Source: a bacterium 1XD42-1
GTDB lineage: Bacteria > Bacillota > Clostridia > Oscillospirales > Ruminococcaceae
Reading direction: 5' to 3'
NCBI GenBank assembly: GCA_003612625.1
Contig: RAZJ01000011.1
Coordinates: 1 to 64,000 of the forward strand
DNA: 64,000 nucleotides
A program made the position numbers and the translations under genes. The notes under the pieces are model-generated. The model was not told the origin of the DNA, did no database searches, and saw only the letters and a program-made list of their open reading frames with translations. Below, one piece after another: positions 42,403 to 51,114 of the stretch; positions within the stretch are counted from its first letter, which is position 1, and every line of letters starts with the position of its first letter.

Positions 42403-43929
42403 TCATGCAGATTCGCCGGTTGCGGCTTTTGCGAGCTTTTCTTCCGTGGCGTCTGCCACATCATACATTCCTGTAATCCGGCCTCCTGCCATAACGGCGA
42501 TCCGGTCACACAGACCTAATAATTCCGGCATTTCGCTGGAAACTACAATAACTCCAATTCCTTCGTCGGCAAGGCCCCGCATCAATTTATAAATTTCACT
42601 TTTGGTGCCAACATCAATGCCTTTGGTAGGCTCATCAAAGATCAGCAGCTGGACTCCGGCAGCCATCCATTTTCCCAGAATGACTTTCTGCTGGTTGCCG
42701 CCGGAAAGCTGTGCTGTAAGCTGTTCCAGAGAGGCACATTTAATTTGGATTTCAGTCCGTTCTTTTTCAGCAATCTGTTGTTCTTCCGCGCCATTCACCA
42801 GACCGATCAAGCCTTCACAGCCGGATTTTTTCAACTGGCTGGCAATGGAAATGTTCCGTTTGTTGCTGAAATTTTGGAAAAACCCTGTTTCACGGCGGTT
42901 TTCCGTGACAAGGCCAATGCCTTGGCGTAATGCCTGATAAGGATTTTTTATGGAAAGCTGTTTTCCATGGAGCCAGATTTCTCCGGAGGATTTCGGCGCG
43001 GCCCCATAAATGGCACACATGGTTTCACTGCGCCCAGCCCCTACCAGGCCGGAAAAACCAAGGATTTCCCCCCGGCGCAAAGAAAAAGAAACATCCTTTG
43101 CTTTGCCGTCCTTGCGGGTCAGGTTTTTACATTCAAAGATCACATTGCCAAATTCAAAATTGTCTTCCGGCGGATGCTGGTAAGTGCCTTTGATTTCACG
43201 GCCTACCATCAGCCGGATCATATCATCTGTTGTCAAATCGGCTACCTGGTAAGTCCCTACATAGCCCCCATCCTTCATAATGGTGATTCGGTCCCCTATT
43301 TCAAAGATTTCGGACAGTTTATGGGAAATAAAGACAACGCCTTTTCCTTCTTCTTTCAGCTGGCGGATAATTACAAAAAGCTTTTGCACTTCTTCCTCAG
43401 TTAATGAGGATGTCGGTTCATCCATAACAATGACTTTTGCATTGAAAGCAACAGATTTAGCGATTTCTACCATCTGTTTTTCACTAATGCTTAAATCGCC
43501 TACGCTGGTAGTAGGCTTACGGGAGCTTAAATTGACTTTTTTCAGAAGCTCTGTTGTCCGTGTATTCATTTCCCCATAATCTACCACACGGATGGGGCCT
43601 ATCTGTTTCATGGGCAGCCTGCCCATAAAAATATTTTCCCGGATGTCCAGCCAGTTGACGACACTCAGTTCCTGGTAAATAATACTGATCCCGCCTTCTG
43701 CGGACAGGTGCGGCGTTAATTGGGAATATTCTTTCCCGCCTAAGCAAATTGTCCCTTCATCCGGGCGATAAGCGCCGCTTAATACTTTCATCAGCGTTGA
43801 TTTCCCGGCCCCGTTTTCCCCCAGCAGCACATGGACTTCGCCGGGCCGCACATCAAAACTAATACGGTTGAGCGCAACAACGCCGGGGAACCGTTTGGTA
43901 ATTTCTTTCATTTGAATAATCGGTTCCAA
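42403..43929 (-). CDS. alsA: Sugar ABC transporter ATPase, AlsA/RbsA-like
   Basis: Duplicated ATPase of 508 residues. The first domain has GENGAGKSTLM, DLSISEKQMVEIAKS and VIVMDEPTSSL; the second has GLVGAGRSETM (degenerate Walker A), LSGGNQQKVILGKWM and LIFDEPTKGID, the usual carbohydrate-uptake arrangement in which only the first site is canonical. Separated from the binding-protein gene by 133 bases with a strong hairpin. Confidence 0.92.
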   Translation of the reverse strand: MEPIIQMKEITKRFPGVVALNRISFDVRPGEVHVLLGENGAGKSTLMKVLSGAYRPDEGTICLGGKEYSQLTPHLSAEGGISIIYQELSVVNWLDIRENIFMGRLPMKQIGPIRVVDYGEMNTRTTELLKKVNLSSRKPTTSVGDLSISEKQMVEIAKSVAFNAKVIVMDEPTSSLTEEEVQKLFVIIRQLKEEGKGVVFISHKLSEIFEIGDRITIMKDGGYVGTYQVADLTTDDMIRLMVGREIKGTYQHPPEDNFEFGNVIFECKNLTRKDGKAKDVSFSLRRGEILGFSGLVGAGRSETMCAIYGAAPKSSGEIWLHGKQLSIKNPYQALRQGIGLVTENRRETGFFQNFSNKRNISIASQLKKSGCEGLIGLVNGAEEQQIAEKERTEIQIKCASLEQLTAQLSGGNQQKVILGKWMAAGVQLLIFDEPTKGIDVGTKSEIYKLMRGLADEGIGVIVVSSEMPELLGLCDRIAVMAGGRITGMYDVADATEEKLAKAATGESA

Positions 43930-43967
43930 ACATGCCCTCCCCTTTCAAAACTGGTCTTATTTTTTTC

Positions 43968-43996
43968 CCGGCAGGCACTTTTTTCGTGCCTGCCGG
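43968..43996 (-). promoter_or_regulatory. Intra-operon stem-loop after alsB
   Basis: Perfect 11-bp stem CCGGCAGGCAC/GTGCCTGCCGG with a 7-nt loop. On the minus strand it is followed by A residues, not U, so it likely protects the upstream binding-protein mRNA rather than terminating. Confidence 0.65.
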
Positions 43997-44062
43997 AAGT
44001 TTTTAAGATTTACCGTTTTTTTATTCTTATACCGTGTACCCTTCCGTTTTACAGAGGATGCC

Positions 44063-45109
44063 TTATTTCAAAAATTCAGAAGCATTGCTGTTGTTGATGA
44101 GGATTGCGTCAATGCCATGAACCGGAACATCTGCGCCGGGTTCCATTGGAGCATCTTTTTCAACAGCTTCTACCATCAACTGTAAGCCTTTTGCGCCAAC
44201 AGCCGCTGGATCCTGTGCCACAGTTGCAGTCAGTTTGCCATCTGCCACAGATTGGATTGCATCTTCGTTGCCGTCTGTGCCGCAGACTTTAATATCTTTT
44301 CCGGAGGCTTCTACGGCTTCCTGAGCGCCCATTGCCATGGTATCGTTGCAGCAGTAAATGGCTTTCAGATCCGGGTGGGCTGTAATATAGTTTGTGGTTA
44401 CGTCATAAGCTTTCGTCCGGTCCCAGTCGGCTGGCTGGCTTTCTACGATGGTCAGCCCGGCTTCTTCAAAAGCGGCTTTTGCACCATCCCGACGGTTTTC
44501 ACCGGAAACTGCACCTGCTTTTCCTTCTACGATGGCAACTTCTCCAGCTCCGCCGATTTGTTCAATCAGGTATTTTGCACCCATATTGCCTACTGCCACA
44601 TTGTCGGTTGCTACATAGGCATAACATGCGCCGCCTAATTCTGCCAAAGCCTGCAAATTGACTTTTTCGTCAATGTCAACGATTTTAATACCTTTGCTTG
44701 TGGCATCCGCAATAGCATTGTTCAGGTTTACGTCAGAAATTGGCGCTACGCCGATTGCCTTGTACCCTTTGGAAATGGCATTTTCTAATAAAGTGACCTG
44801 GCCTTCTACATCATCTTCGGTGTTTGCCGCGTAAATATCAACTTTAATGCCTAATTTGTCTGCTTCGCTCTGGATGCCTTCCTGCATACTCTGCCAGAAC
44901 TGGCTGGACAATACTTTTAATATGACTGCATATTCTGCTTCCCCAGAAGCGGTTTCCGGTGCTGACTCGGCAGGAGCAGATGATGCCCCGGAAGAAGCAG
45001 GAGCCGGAGCTGCGGAAGAAGATGGCGCGGAACCGCCGCCGCAGGCTGCCAGGCTCAGGCTCATGGCCAGTGCCAAAGCTGATACGAGAATGGATTTCAT
45101 TTTTTTCAT
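44063..45109 (-). CDS. alsB: Sugar-binding lipoprotein, D-allose-binding-like
   Basis: Type I periplasmic-binding lipoprotein of 348 residues. Signal MKKMKSILVSALALAMSLSLAAC ends in a lipobox cysteine, followed by a ~35-residue Ser/Ala/Pro linker. From AEYAVILKVLSSQFWQSMQEG the chain strongly resembles E. coli AlsB, including VAIVEGKAGAVSGENRRDGA, ESQPADWDRTKA and IYCCNDTMAMG. First gene of the operon, behind the operator-flanked promoter. Confidence 0.85.
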   Translation of the reverse strand: MKKMKSILVSALALAMSLSLAACGGGSAPSSSAAPAPASSGASSAPAESAPETASGEAEYAVILKVLSSQFWQSMQEGIQSEADKLGIKVDIYAANTEDDVEGQVTLLENAISKGYKAIGVAPISDVNLNNAIADATSKGIKIVDIDEKVNLQALAELGGACYAYVATDNVAVGNMGAKYLIEQIGGAGEVAIVEGKAGAVSGENRRDGAKAAFEEAGLTIVESQPADWDRTKAYDVTTNYITAHPDLKAIYCCNDTMAMGAQEAVEASGKDIKVCGTDGNEDAIQSVADGKLTATVAQDPAAVGAKGLQLMVEAVEKDAPMEPGADVPVHGIDAILINNSNASEFLK

Positions 45110-45157
45110 GTTTTTTCCTCCTAATTACTTCTCAATCAGAAATTTTTTTCGGAAAAC

Positions 45158-45174
45158 GGGTAAACGTTTTCTCA
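45158..45174 (-). promoter_or_regulatory. LacI-type operator O1 of the allose operon
   Basis: GGGTAAACGTTTTCTCA on the plus strand with the central palindrome AAACGTTT; located just downstream of the expected transcription start. Confidence 0.65.
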
Positions 45175-45184
45175 TTGCTTCTAT

Positions 45185-45213
45185 ACTATAATATTTCCTC
45201 AAATAAAAGTCAA
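45185..45213 (-). promoter_or_regulatory. Promoter of the allose operon
   Basis: Minus strand TTGACT (45213-45208), 17-base spacer, TATAGT (45190-45185). Confidence 0.7.
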
Positions 45214-45242
45214 CACAAGGGGATAAATTTCATCACTATGAT

Positions 45243-45259
45243 GGGTAAACGGTTGCTCA
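45243..45259 (-). promoter_or_regulatory. LacI-type operator O2 of the allose operon
   Basis: GGGTAAACGGTTGCTCA, 15 of 17 identical to O1 in the same orientation, 85 bases away (about eight helical turns) and upstream of the -35 box, suiting repression by looping. Confidence 0.6.
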
Positions 45260-45318
45260 ACCTGTGCAATTTTCCCATATCCTACCGGAGGGCCCCGGAA
45301 AATTGCGCCCAAAAAATG

Positions 45319-45352
45319 AACAGGGAACCCGGATTCAAACCGGATTCCCTGT
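45319..45352 (-). terminator. Terminator of the carboxyltransferase operon
   Basis: Stem AACAGGGA...TCCCTGTT with an inner CCGG/CCGG helix; on the minus strand followed by TTCATTTTTT. Lies 33 bases past the 5S-like gene. Confidence 0.8.
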
Positions 45353-45384
45353 TAGTGTAACCAAATTTTTTTTAAAAATAAATT

Positions 45385-46788
45385 TTATGCTGGATGAACT
45401 TTATTTTCTTTATCTGCATGTTTTCCATCTACGCCGTATTTCTTATTTTTACGGGATTCAAAGAATTTCGGCGCAACCTGCGGGAACATAGCCATAGTGA
45501 GAACGTCCTCTTCCTGCTCATAGTATTCCTGAGGGAATTCTTTCCGCAGTTTTTCCATTTCCGGCGCAATCTGATCCGCCGGACGGCAAGTAATGGGTTT
45601 TTCGTCCCCTAAAATTTGCTTCCGGAATTCGTCAGAAATGGGGGCAGGGGTTTTCCCATATTCACCCCGCACCAAAGCACGGAATTCTTTTGTGACATTC
45701 TTATAACGCTGGCCCAAAATCACATTAAATACAGCCTGGGTACCGACAATTTGAGAAGTCGGTGTTACCAGCGGAGGATAACCGGCATCTTTCCGGACAT
45801 TGGGAACCTCCCGCAGAACTTCTTCAAACTGATCCTCTTTGCCAGCCTGCTTCAACTGGGAAACCAGGTTGGACAGCATACCACCAGGAACCTGATAAAT
45901 CAAGGTGTTGGCATCTACGCCCATCACTTTTGGAGAAAGAAGGCCGCTGTCCAAATATTTCTGGCGCAACTTGGCAAAATGGGCGCGGACAACATCTAAT
46001 TTTTTCAGATCCAAACCGGTGTCATATTCGGTGCCTTCCAAAGCGGCTACCATGGATTCCGTAGCGGCATGGGAAGTGCCCATTGCCAGCGGGGACATGG
46101 CAGTATCAATAATATCTACACCAGCTTCAATGGCTTTCAAAAGGGACATGGAAGCCAGACCGGAAGTATAGTGGGTATGGAGGTCAATCGGGACTTTTAC
46201 CGCTTTTTTCAGCTCCTTCACCAGGTCGTAAGCGGCAGAAGGCGTGATCAAAGCTGCCATATCTTTAATACAAATGGAATCCGCACCTGCATTTTCCAGT
46301 TGTTTGGCATAATCCACAAAGTACGCAATATTGTGTACCGGGCTGAGGGTATAGGAAATAGCCGCCTGCATATGGGCGCCGGATTTTTTGGTAGCTTTAA
46401 TGGCTGTTTCCAGATTGCGGATGTCATTCAAAGCGTCAAAAATACGGATAATATCAATCCCGTTATCCACAGACTTCTGGACAAAATATTCTACGGCATC
46501 ATCGGCATAATGACGGTATCCCAGCATATTTTGCCCGCGGAACAGCATTTGCAGCTTCGTTTTCGGGCAGTTTTTCCGGATAACCCGCAGACGCTCCCAA
46601 GGATCTTCATCCAGGAAACGAATGCAGGAATCAAAAGTAGCGCCGCCCCAGCATTCCAAAGAATAATAGCCCACTTCATCCATGGCAGGCAGAATATCAA
46701 TCATTTCCTCCAACCGCATACGGGTTGCAATTAAGGATTGATGGGCGTCACGGAGAATAGTATCACAGATTTTAATTTGTTTCCCCAT
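45385..46788 (-). CDS. Oxaloacetate decarboxylase alpha/transcarboxylase 5S-like subunit
   Basis: Biotin-dependent carboxyltransferase acting on pyruvate/oxaloacetate, 467 residues, without a fused biotin domain. Features: DTILRDAHQSLIATRM (metal-site Asp), RIFDALND, SICIKDMAALITP (carbamylated Lys) and IDLHTHYTSG (metal-site His pair). Third gene after a methylmalonyl-CoA-type carboxyltransferase and a biotin carrier. No membrane beta subunit is encoded nearby, which favours a soluble transcarboxylase over a sodium pump (inference). Confidence 0.88.
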   Translation of the reverse strand: MGKQIKICDTILRDAHQSLIATRMRLEEMIDILPAMDEVGYYSLECWGGATFDSCIRFLDEDPWERLRVIRKNCPKTKLQMLFRGQNMLGYRHYADDAVEYFVQKSVDNGIDIIRIFDALNDIRNLETAIKATKKSGAHMQAAISYTLSPVHNIAYFVDYAKQLENAGADSICIKDMAALITPSAAYDLVKELKKAVKVPIDLHTHYTSGLASMSLLKAIEAGVDIIDTAMSPLAMGTSHAATESMVAALEGTEYDTGLDLKKLDVVRAHFAKLRQKYLDSGLLSPKVMGVDANTLIYQVPGGMLSNLVSQLKQAGKEDQFEEVLREVPNVRKDAGYPPLVTPTSQIVGTQAVFNVILGQRYKNVTKEFRALVRGEYGKTPAPISDEFRKQILGDEKPITCRPADQIAPEMEKLRKEFPQEYYEQEEDVLTMAMFPQVAPKFFESRKNKKYGVDGKHADKENKVHPA

Positions 46789-46801
46789 CTGTCAGCCCTC
46801 C

Positions 46802-47176
46802 TTAACCAATGGTGACAAGCACATCATTGGAATTGACTGTATCGCCTTTTTTCACCATGACAGCAGTAACCGATCCGGCAGCAGGAGAAAAGATTTCATT
46901 TTCCATTTTCATGGCTTCCAGCAGGACTACCAACTGGCCTTCCTGGACTTTATCGCCTACTGCAACCTTCACATCCAAAATATTTCCAGGCATTGGGGCC
47001 GTTACTTTGGTGCCGCCAGCAGGAGCTGCCGGTGCCGCCGGAGCTGGTGCGGCCTGGGGTGCGGGAGCTGCCGGTGCAGCGGCAGGCATTGGGGCAGCGG
47101 CAGCATTCCCAGTGGTTTCCTCTACCTGGACAGAATAAGGTACTCCATTTACAGTCACATTATAGCTTTTCATCAT
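46802..47176 (-). CDS. Biotin carboxyl carrier protein
   Basis: About 124 residues: a short N-terminal strand region (KSYNVTVNGVPYSVQVEE), an Ala/Pro linker and a C-terminal biotinyl domain with the acceptor lysine in LLEAMKMENEIF. The size and layout are those of the 1.3S subunit of transcarboxylase or the gamma subunit of decarboxylases. The preferred start is one of the two tandem ATGs at 47176 and 47173 behind GGAGG. Lies 13 bases before the 5S-like gene. Confidence 0.92.
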   Translation of the reverse strand: MMKSYNVTVNGVPYSVQVEETTGNAAAAPMPAAAPAAPAPQAAPAPAAPAAPAGGTKVTAPMPGNILDVKVAVGDKVQEGQLVVLLEAMKMENEIFSPAAGSVTAVMVKKGDTVNSNDVLVTIG

Positions 47177-47193
47177 CAAGAACCTCCTTCAAA

Positions 47194-48594
47194 TTACATC
47201 GGGATGTTTCCATGTTTTTTCGGCAGCCGGGAAACCCGTTTCGAAGAAAGGATTTCCAAAGCGGCAAGCAAAGCCTGACGGGTTTCAGAAGCTTCAATCA
47301 CATCATCAATATTGCCTTTGGCCGCAGCCGCAAAAGCACTGGCCTTTGTCATGGCATATTCAGCTTCTACCTGGGCGCGGGGCTTTTCAGCCGTAATTTT
47401 ATCCCCTTCCAGGAAAGCAACGGCTGTTTCAGGCGACAATGCGCCGATTACGGCACAGGGCCATGCAACAGAAAAATCAGCATTAGAGCCCCGGCCTGCC
47501 AATGCAACAAAAGCAGAACCAAAAGCATCTCCGGCAATCACCGCAATTTTTGCAGTGGTTGCTTCTGCATAAATATGGGCCAGTTTTGCCACTTCACGGA
47601 CGCCGCCCCGGAATCCATGGGAACATCCGGAAACAAATTTAGCGCAGTTTATAAACGTAATCACTGGAATTTGGAAGGAATCACAAATGGATACGAAACG
47701 TGCAATCTTAGAACAGCCATTCAAATTCAGGGTGCCGCTGGCAGAAGCTACAACTAGGCCCACACTCATGCCATTCATGGAAGCAAACGCAATTTTTGCA
47801 TCCGGCGCAAAGTCTTTCTGTAATTCAATGACACTGTCTTCATCCATTGCACATTTGGCGGCTTCAAATAAATCCGCACCTTTGATATTGGCCGCGGCAG
47901 CCGCCAGAGTATTTTCCCCACCGGAAACAGGGCTGTATTCCTGCATGGGCGCCATAGACAGGTTATTGACCGGCAGCATGGATAAAAGGCGCCGGGCTGC
48001 TGCAATGGCATCTTTTTCGTCTTTTTCTACAATGTGGGCTATGCCGCCTTTTGCCGCTTCCGCAGCAGTACCTTTTTCAGCATCGCCGGCATTGACAAAA
48101 AATTCTCCCTTTTCGCTCATGATGACGAAATCGGCAGAAGCTGCAATCATAGCCGCGCTTCCTGCACAGACCCCTAATACCAGGGAAATCTGGGGAACTA
48201 CGCCGGAAAGATTATTGGTCCAGCATAATAAATCGCCATAAGCATTCATAGCGTCCAGCCCTTCGTCCAGGGCCGCCCCATTGGAATCATAAATTCCTAC
48301 CAGGGGTGCGCCTGTTTTCAGGGCCAATTCATAAATTTTCTTAATTTTGCTGCCATGGGCTTCCCCGACAGCACCGCTTTTCACAGTAATATCCTGAGAA
48401 AATGCATATACAGGGCTGCCATCTACCAGGCCGTACCCGGTAATGACACCCGCACCATCACAGCCATTCTTTACCAGGGTCCCCACTTCGACAAACGTAT
48501 TCGGGTCAAACAACGCCGTCAGCCGTTCCCGTGCCGGGACTGCTTTCTGGGCTTCGCCGCGTGCCTGGGCCAGCGACATGATCTGATCGCTCAT
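47194..48594 (-). CDS. Acyl-CoA carboxyltransferase, MmdA/transcarboxylase 12S-like
   Basis: Crotonase-fold carboxyltransferase of 466 residues transferring CO2 between biotin and an acyl-CoA (methylmalonyl-CoA in known relatives). PARERLTALFDPNTFVEVG, GYGLVDGSPVYAFSQD and GSAAMIAASADFVIM mark the N-domain; GCSKIARFVSICDSF, SGCSHGFRGGVREVAKL and GDAFGSAFVALAGRG the C-domain with its oxyanion glycines. ATG 48594 has TAGGAGG upstream; the open frame before it is not coding. First gene of the three-gene operon. Somewhat shorter than the ~510-residue norm. Confidence 0.87.
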   Translation of the reverse strand: MSDQIMSLAQARGEAQKAVPARERLTALFDPNTFVEVGTLVKNGCDGAGVITGYGLVDGSPVYAFSQDITVKSGAVGEAHGSKIKKIYELALKTGAPLVGIYDSNGAALDEGLDAMNAYGDLLCWTNNLSGVVPQISLVLGVCAGSAAMIAASADFVIMSEKGEFFVNAGDAEKGTAAEAAKGGIAHIVEKDEKDAIAAARRLLSMLPVNNLSMAPMQEYSPVSGGENTLAAAAANIKGADLFEAAKCAMDEDSVIELQKDFAPDAKIAFASMNGMSVGLVVASASGTLNLNGCSKIARFVSICDSFQIPVITFINCAKFVSGCSHGFRGGVREVAKLAHIYAEATTAKIAVIAGDAFGSAFVALAGRGSNADFSVAWPCAVIGALSPETAVAFLEGDKITAEKPRAQVEAEYAMTKASAFAAAAKGNIDDVIEASETRQALLAALEILSSKRVSRLPKKHGNIPM

Positions 48595-48752
48595 GTTCTT
48601 TGTCCTCCTATCACTATAAGATCTTGTCCCGGCAGGCCGGGGCAAGCGAACCATAAACAAAATCCAAAATAGAACCAGAATAAAGTATACACGCTTCCCT
48701 AAAAAATAACAAGGGCTTTTTCAAGAAAAGCTGATAATTTTTTAACAGAGTT

Positions 48753-49124
48753 CTATGATTTCCGCTTCTTCTGGAAAAATGTCTTTAATGGAAAAGCCTG
48801 TCCCATTTCATATCCCCGCTTTGTCAGCGCCAGACGCAGCTCCTGGGGAAGCTTTTCCCCCAACTGCCCCTGTTGGATTCCAATGCGGAGTGCGGCATGG
48901 AACGCTGCCTGTGCAATGGCGTCTGCCAAGCTGGCATCCATCCGCTTTCCCGTATCAATATCCTCCATTACAAGGCAGTCCTCTTTTTCCACAAATACCG
49001 CCGTAGCCAATACCGCATCCTCTTCAAAAGCCCCATAAACCATAGCCGCCGGCTGATCCACACCAAAACTTCCTAAAATCCGGTGGACCATCCGTTCCTC
49101 TGTAATCCGCTTGATGCAAAACAT
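48753..49124 (-). CDS. Conserved hypothetical protein at the end of the Scp-Dac-Rlu operon
   Basis: 123 residues, one alpha/beta domain (VYGAFEEDAVLATAVFVEKEDCLVMEDIDTG...) vaguely like an acetyltransferase half, but no CoA loop is visible. Nine bases after rluB on the same strand, so co-transcribed. Function unknown. Confidence 0.65.
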   Translation of the reverse strand: MFCIKRITEERMVHRILGSFGVDQPAAMVYGAFEEDAVLATAVFVEKEDCLVMEDIDTGKRMDASLADAIAQAAFHAALRIGIQQGQLGEKLPQELRLALTKRGYEMGQAFPLKTFFQKKRKS

Positions 49125-49133
49125 TCTTTATTT

Positions 49134-49883
49134 TTACCCCTTTGCCGGCTTTTTTATTGCATTGCGCAAAGCGATGAGTTCCGCGGGCCGCAGTTCCCGC
49201 CACTGGCCCGGAGGAAGCATCCCCAATTTTAAAGGGCCTTCCGCGGTCCGTTTCAGCCGGGCAACTTCCAGCCCCACAGCTTCACACATCCGGCGGATCT
49301 GGCGGTTGCGCCCTTCCGAAATGGTGATTTGCAGCACAACCCGTCCTTCCTGTTTTTCCAGCACCAGCACTGTGGCAGGCAGTGTCTTTTTCCCATCCAG
49401 CTCAATGCCTGCCGCCAGCATTGCCGCCTGTTCATCGGTGATCCCCGGGCGGGCTGTTACCCGGTACGTTTTTGTAATGCCATTGGAAGGGTGCATAATC
49501 GCATTGGCAAAAGCCCCGTCATTGGTAAACAACAGCAAGCCCTCACTGTTGCGGTCCAGGCGGCCTATGGGATAAACCCGTTCCGGTGCATTTTCTACCA
49601 GATCCGCCACGCACCGCCGCCCCATTTCATCCGAAGTGGTGGTCACATAACCCCGGGGCTTATTGAGCATTAAATAAACATTGTGTTTCTTTTTCTGGAA
49701 CCGGACCCGGTTCCCATCCAGCGTTACCACATCCCGGCGGGGATCGATAGCCTGCCCTGTCTGGGCAGGCCGCCCATTGACTGTAATGCGCCCTTGTGTA
49801 ATCGCTTCTTCCGTTTTCCGGCGGGAAAGGATGCCATGATCTGACATGACCTTTTGAATCCGGATGCCTTTTCCTTCTGCCAT
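49134..49883 (-). CDS. rluB: Pseudouridine synthase RluB/RsuA family
   Basis: About 249 residues. S4 RNA-binding domain (RIQKVMSDHGILSRRKTEEAITQGRITVNG) followed by the catalytic domain with the nucleophilic Asp in PIGRLDRNSEGLLLFTNDG and the EGRNRQIRRMCEAVG motif. Modifies a uridine in rRNA, position not determinable here. The ATG at 49883 suits the AAAGGA site better than the one at 49889. Part of the operon starting at the site-2 protease gene. Confidence 0.93.
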   Translation of the reverse strand: MAEGKGIRIQKVMSDHGILSRRKTEEAITQGRITVNGRPAQTGQAIDPRRDVVTLDGNRVRFQKKKHNVYLMLNKPRGYVTTTSDEMGRRCVADLVENAPERVYPIGRLDRNSEGLLLFTNDGAFANAIMHPSNGITKTYRVTARPGITDEQAAMLAAGIELDGKKTLPATVLVLEKQEGRVVLQITISEGRNRQIRRMCEAVGLEVARLKRTAEGPLKLGMLPPGQWRELRPAELIALRNAIKKPAKG

Positions 49884-49913
49884 TTTCATTTCCTTTACTT
49901 TATCATTTTCAAT

Positions 49914-51026
49914 CTATGTTTTTTTCCGGTTTATCTGGGAAACCAAACGTTCCAGCCAGTTTGGTTCCGGTTCCGGCAGGGTCATATTCTGCGCCGCTGC
50001 CAGATGGCATTCCGCTGCAACTGTCCCGTTTATTTTTACCAGAGCTTTCCCCACAATCCTGCCTTTCCGGACAGGGGCAAAAAGAAAGGGCTGTGCTGTA
50101 ACTGCCGTTTCTATGGTTTCCCCCTCCAGCAGGGTGATAGTATCCCTGTCCCACTGGCAGGGAACCCTTCCCGCGCCTGCCGCCGGCAGAGAAATTTCAG
50201 GCAGCGGAACCGTTTCCAGCCGGGCTTTGGCAAAACAGGCATCATATAGCTTCATATGGACGTTCCAGTCGTCCGGACAATGGAGGGTTACAATAACCAG
50301 CCGTATGCCATTTTTTTCCGCCGCCGATACCAGGCACCGGCCTGCCCGTTCCGTAAATCCGGTTTTCACTCCGTAAACCCCAGGATAGTATTTCAACAGT
50401 TTGTTATGGTTTGTCATCCACCGGTCATATGGAGGATTCCCAAAGGAAATCCTGGCACTGGCCAGACAGCAGATTTCCGCAAAAGCTTCATTGGACAAAG
50501 CTTCCCGGGCCAGCAGCGCCATATCTTTGGCGGAGGAATAATGCTCCTCGCTGTCCAATCCGGAAGGCGTTGCAAAATGGGTATTTTCCAGCCCCATTTC
50601 TTCTGCCCGTTCATTCATCATGGCTACAAAAGCTTCTTTTGTGCCTGCAATCCGTACCGCCGCCGCATTGGCTGCGTCATTGCCGGAGGGCAGCAACATC
50701 CCGTAAGCCAAGGCCCGCAGTGTAACAGTATCCCCTTCCCGCAGCCCCATGGAAGAACCTTCTACCCGGATGGCTTTTGGGTCAACGGTAAAAGGTTCAT
50801 CTAAATTTGGCTGTTCCAAGGTCAATAAAGCGCTCATGATTTTTGTGGTGGAGGCCATTGGAAGCCTCTGGGTGCTGTCTTTTTCCATAAGCACCCGCCC
50901 GGTATCCGCATCAATCACCACCATTCCCCTGGCCTGCCCCCCAGGGGAAGCAGTTTCCTGGGCCTCCACATGGGGCGCGGCACAGCAAAGAGCCAAAGTC
51001 AAAAAGCACATCAATCTTTTCCACAT
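49914..51026 (-). CDS. dacF: D-alanyl-D-alanine carboxypeptidase (intact)
   Basis: Penicillin-binding protein of 370 residues that trims the terminal D-Ala of peptidoglycan peptides. Signal MWKRLMCFLTLALCCAAPHVEA, SxxK at S59-TTK62, SGN in GMLLPSGNDAAN and KTG in GVYGVKTGFT, then a PBP5_C-like domain. In this conserved operon position it corresponds to the sporulation-linked DacF/DacB of Firmicutes. Unlike the paralogue at 14-23 kb it is uninterrupted. Confidence 0.92.
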   Translation of the reverse strand: MWKRLMCFLTLALCCAAPHVEAQETASPGGQARGMVVIDADTGRVLMEKDSTQRLPMASTTKIMSALLTLEQPNLDEPFTVDPKAIRVEGSSMGLREGDTVTLRALAYGMLLPSGNDAANAAAVRIAGTKEAFVAMMNERAEEMGLENTHFATPSGLDSEEHYSSAKDMALLAREALSNEAFAEICCLASARISFGNPPYDRWMTNHNKLLKYYPGVYGVKTGFTERAGRCLVSAAEKNGIRLVIVTLHCPDDWNVHMKLYDACFAKARLETVPLPEISLPAAGAGRVPCQWDRDTITLLEGETIETAVTAQPFLFAPVRKGRIVGKALVKINGTVAAECHLAAAQNMTLPEPEPNWLERLVSQINRKKT

Positions 51027-51114
51027 GGTAATCCTTCCCCCGTTTCAAACGATACAGGGTATTGTATGCGGAAAAAGCGCTGCTTACGCACGGATCAGCC
51101 AAAAATAAACAAAT

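Noticed and set aside
45319-45352. tRNA-like T-arm (GGTTTGAATCC) on the minus strand.
   Set aside because: The symmetric stem and following U-run are those of an intrinsic terminator; no D-arm or anticodon arm precedes it.
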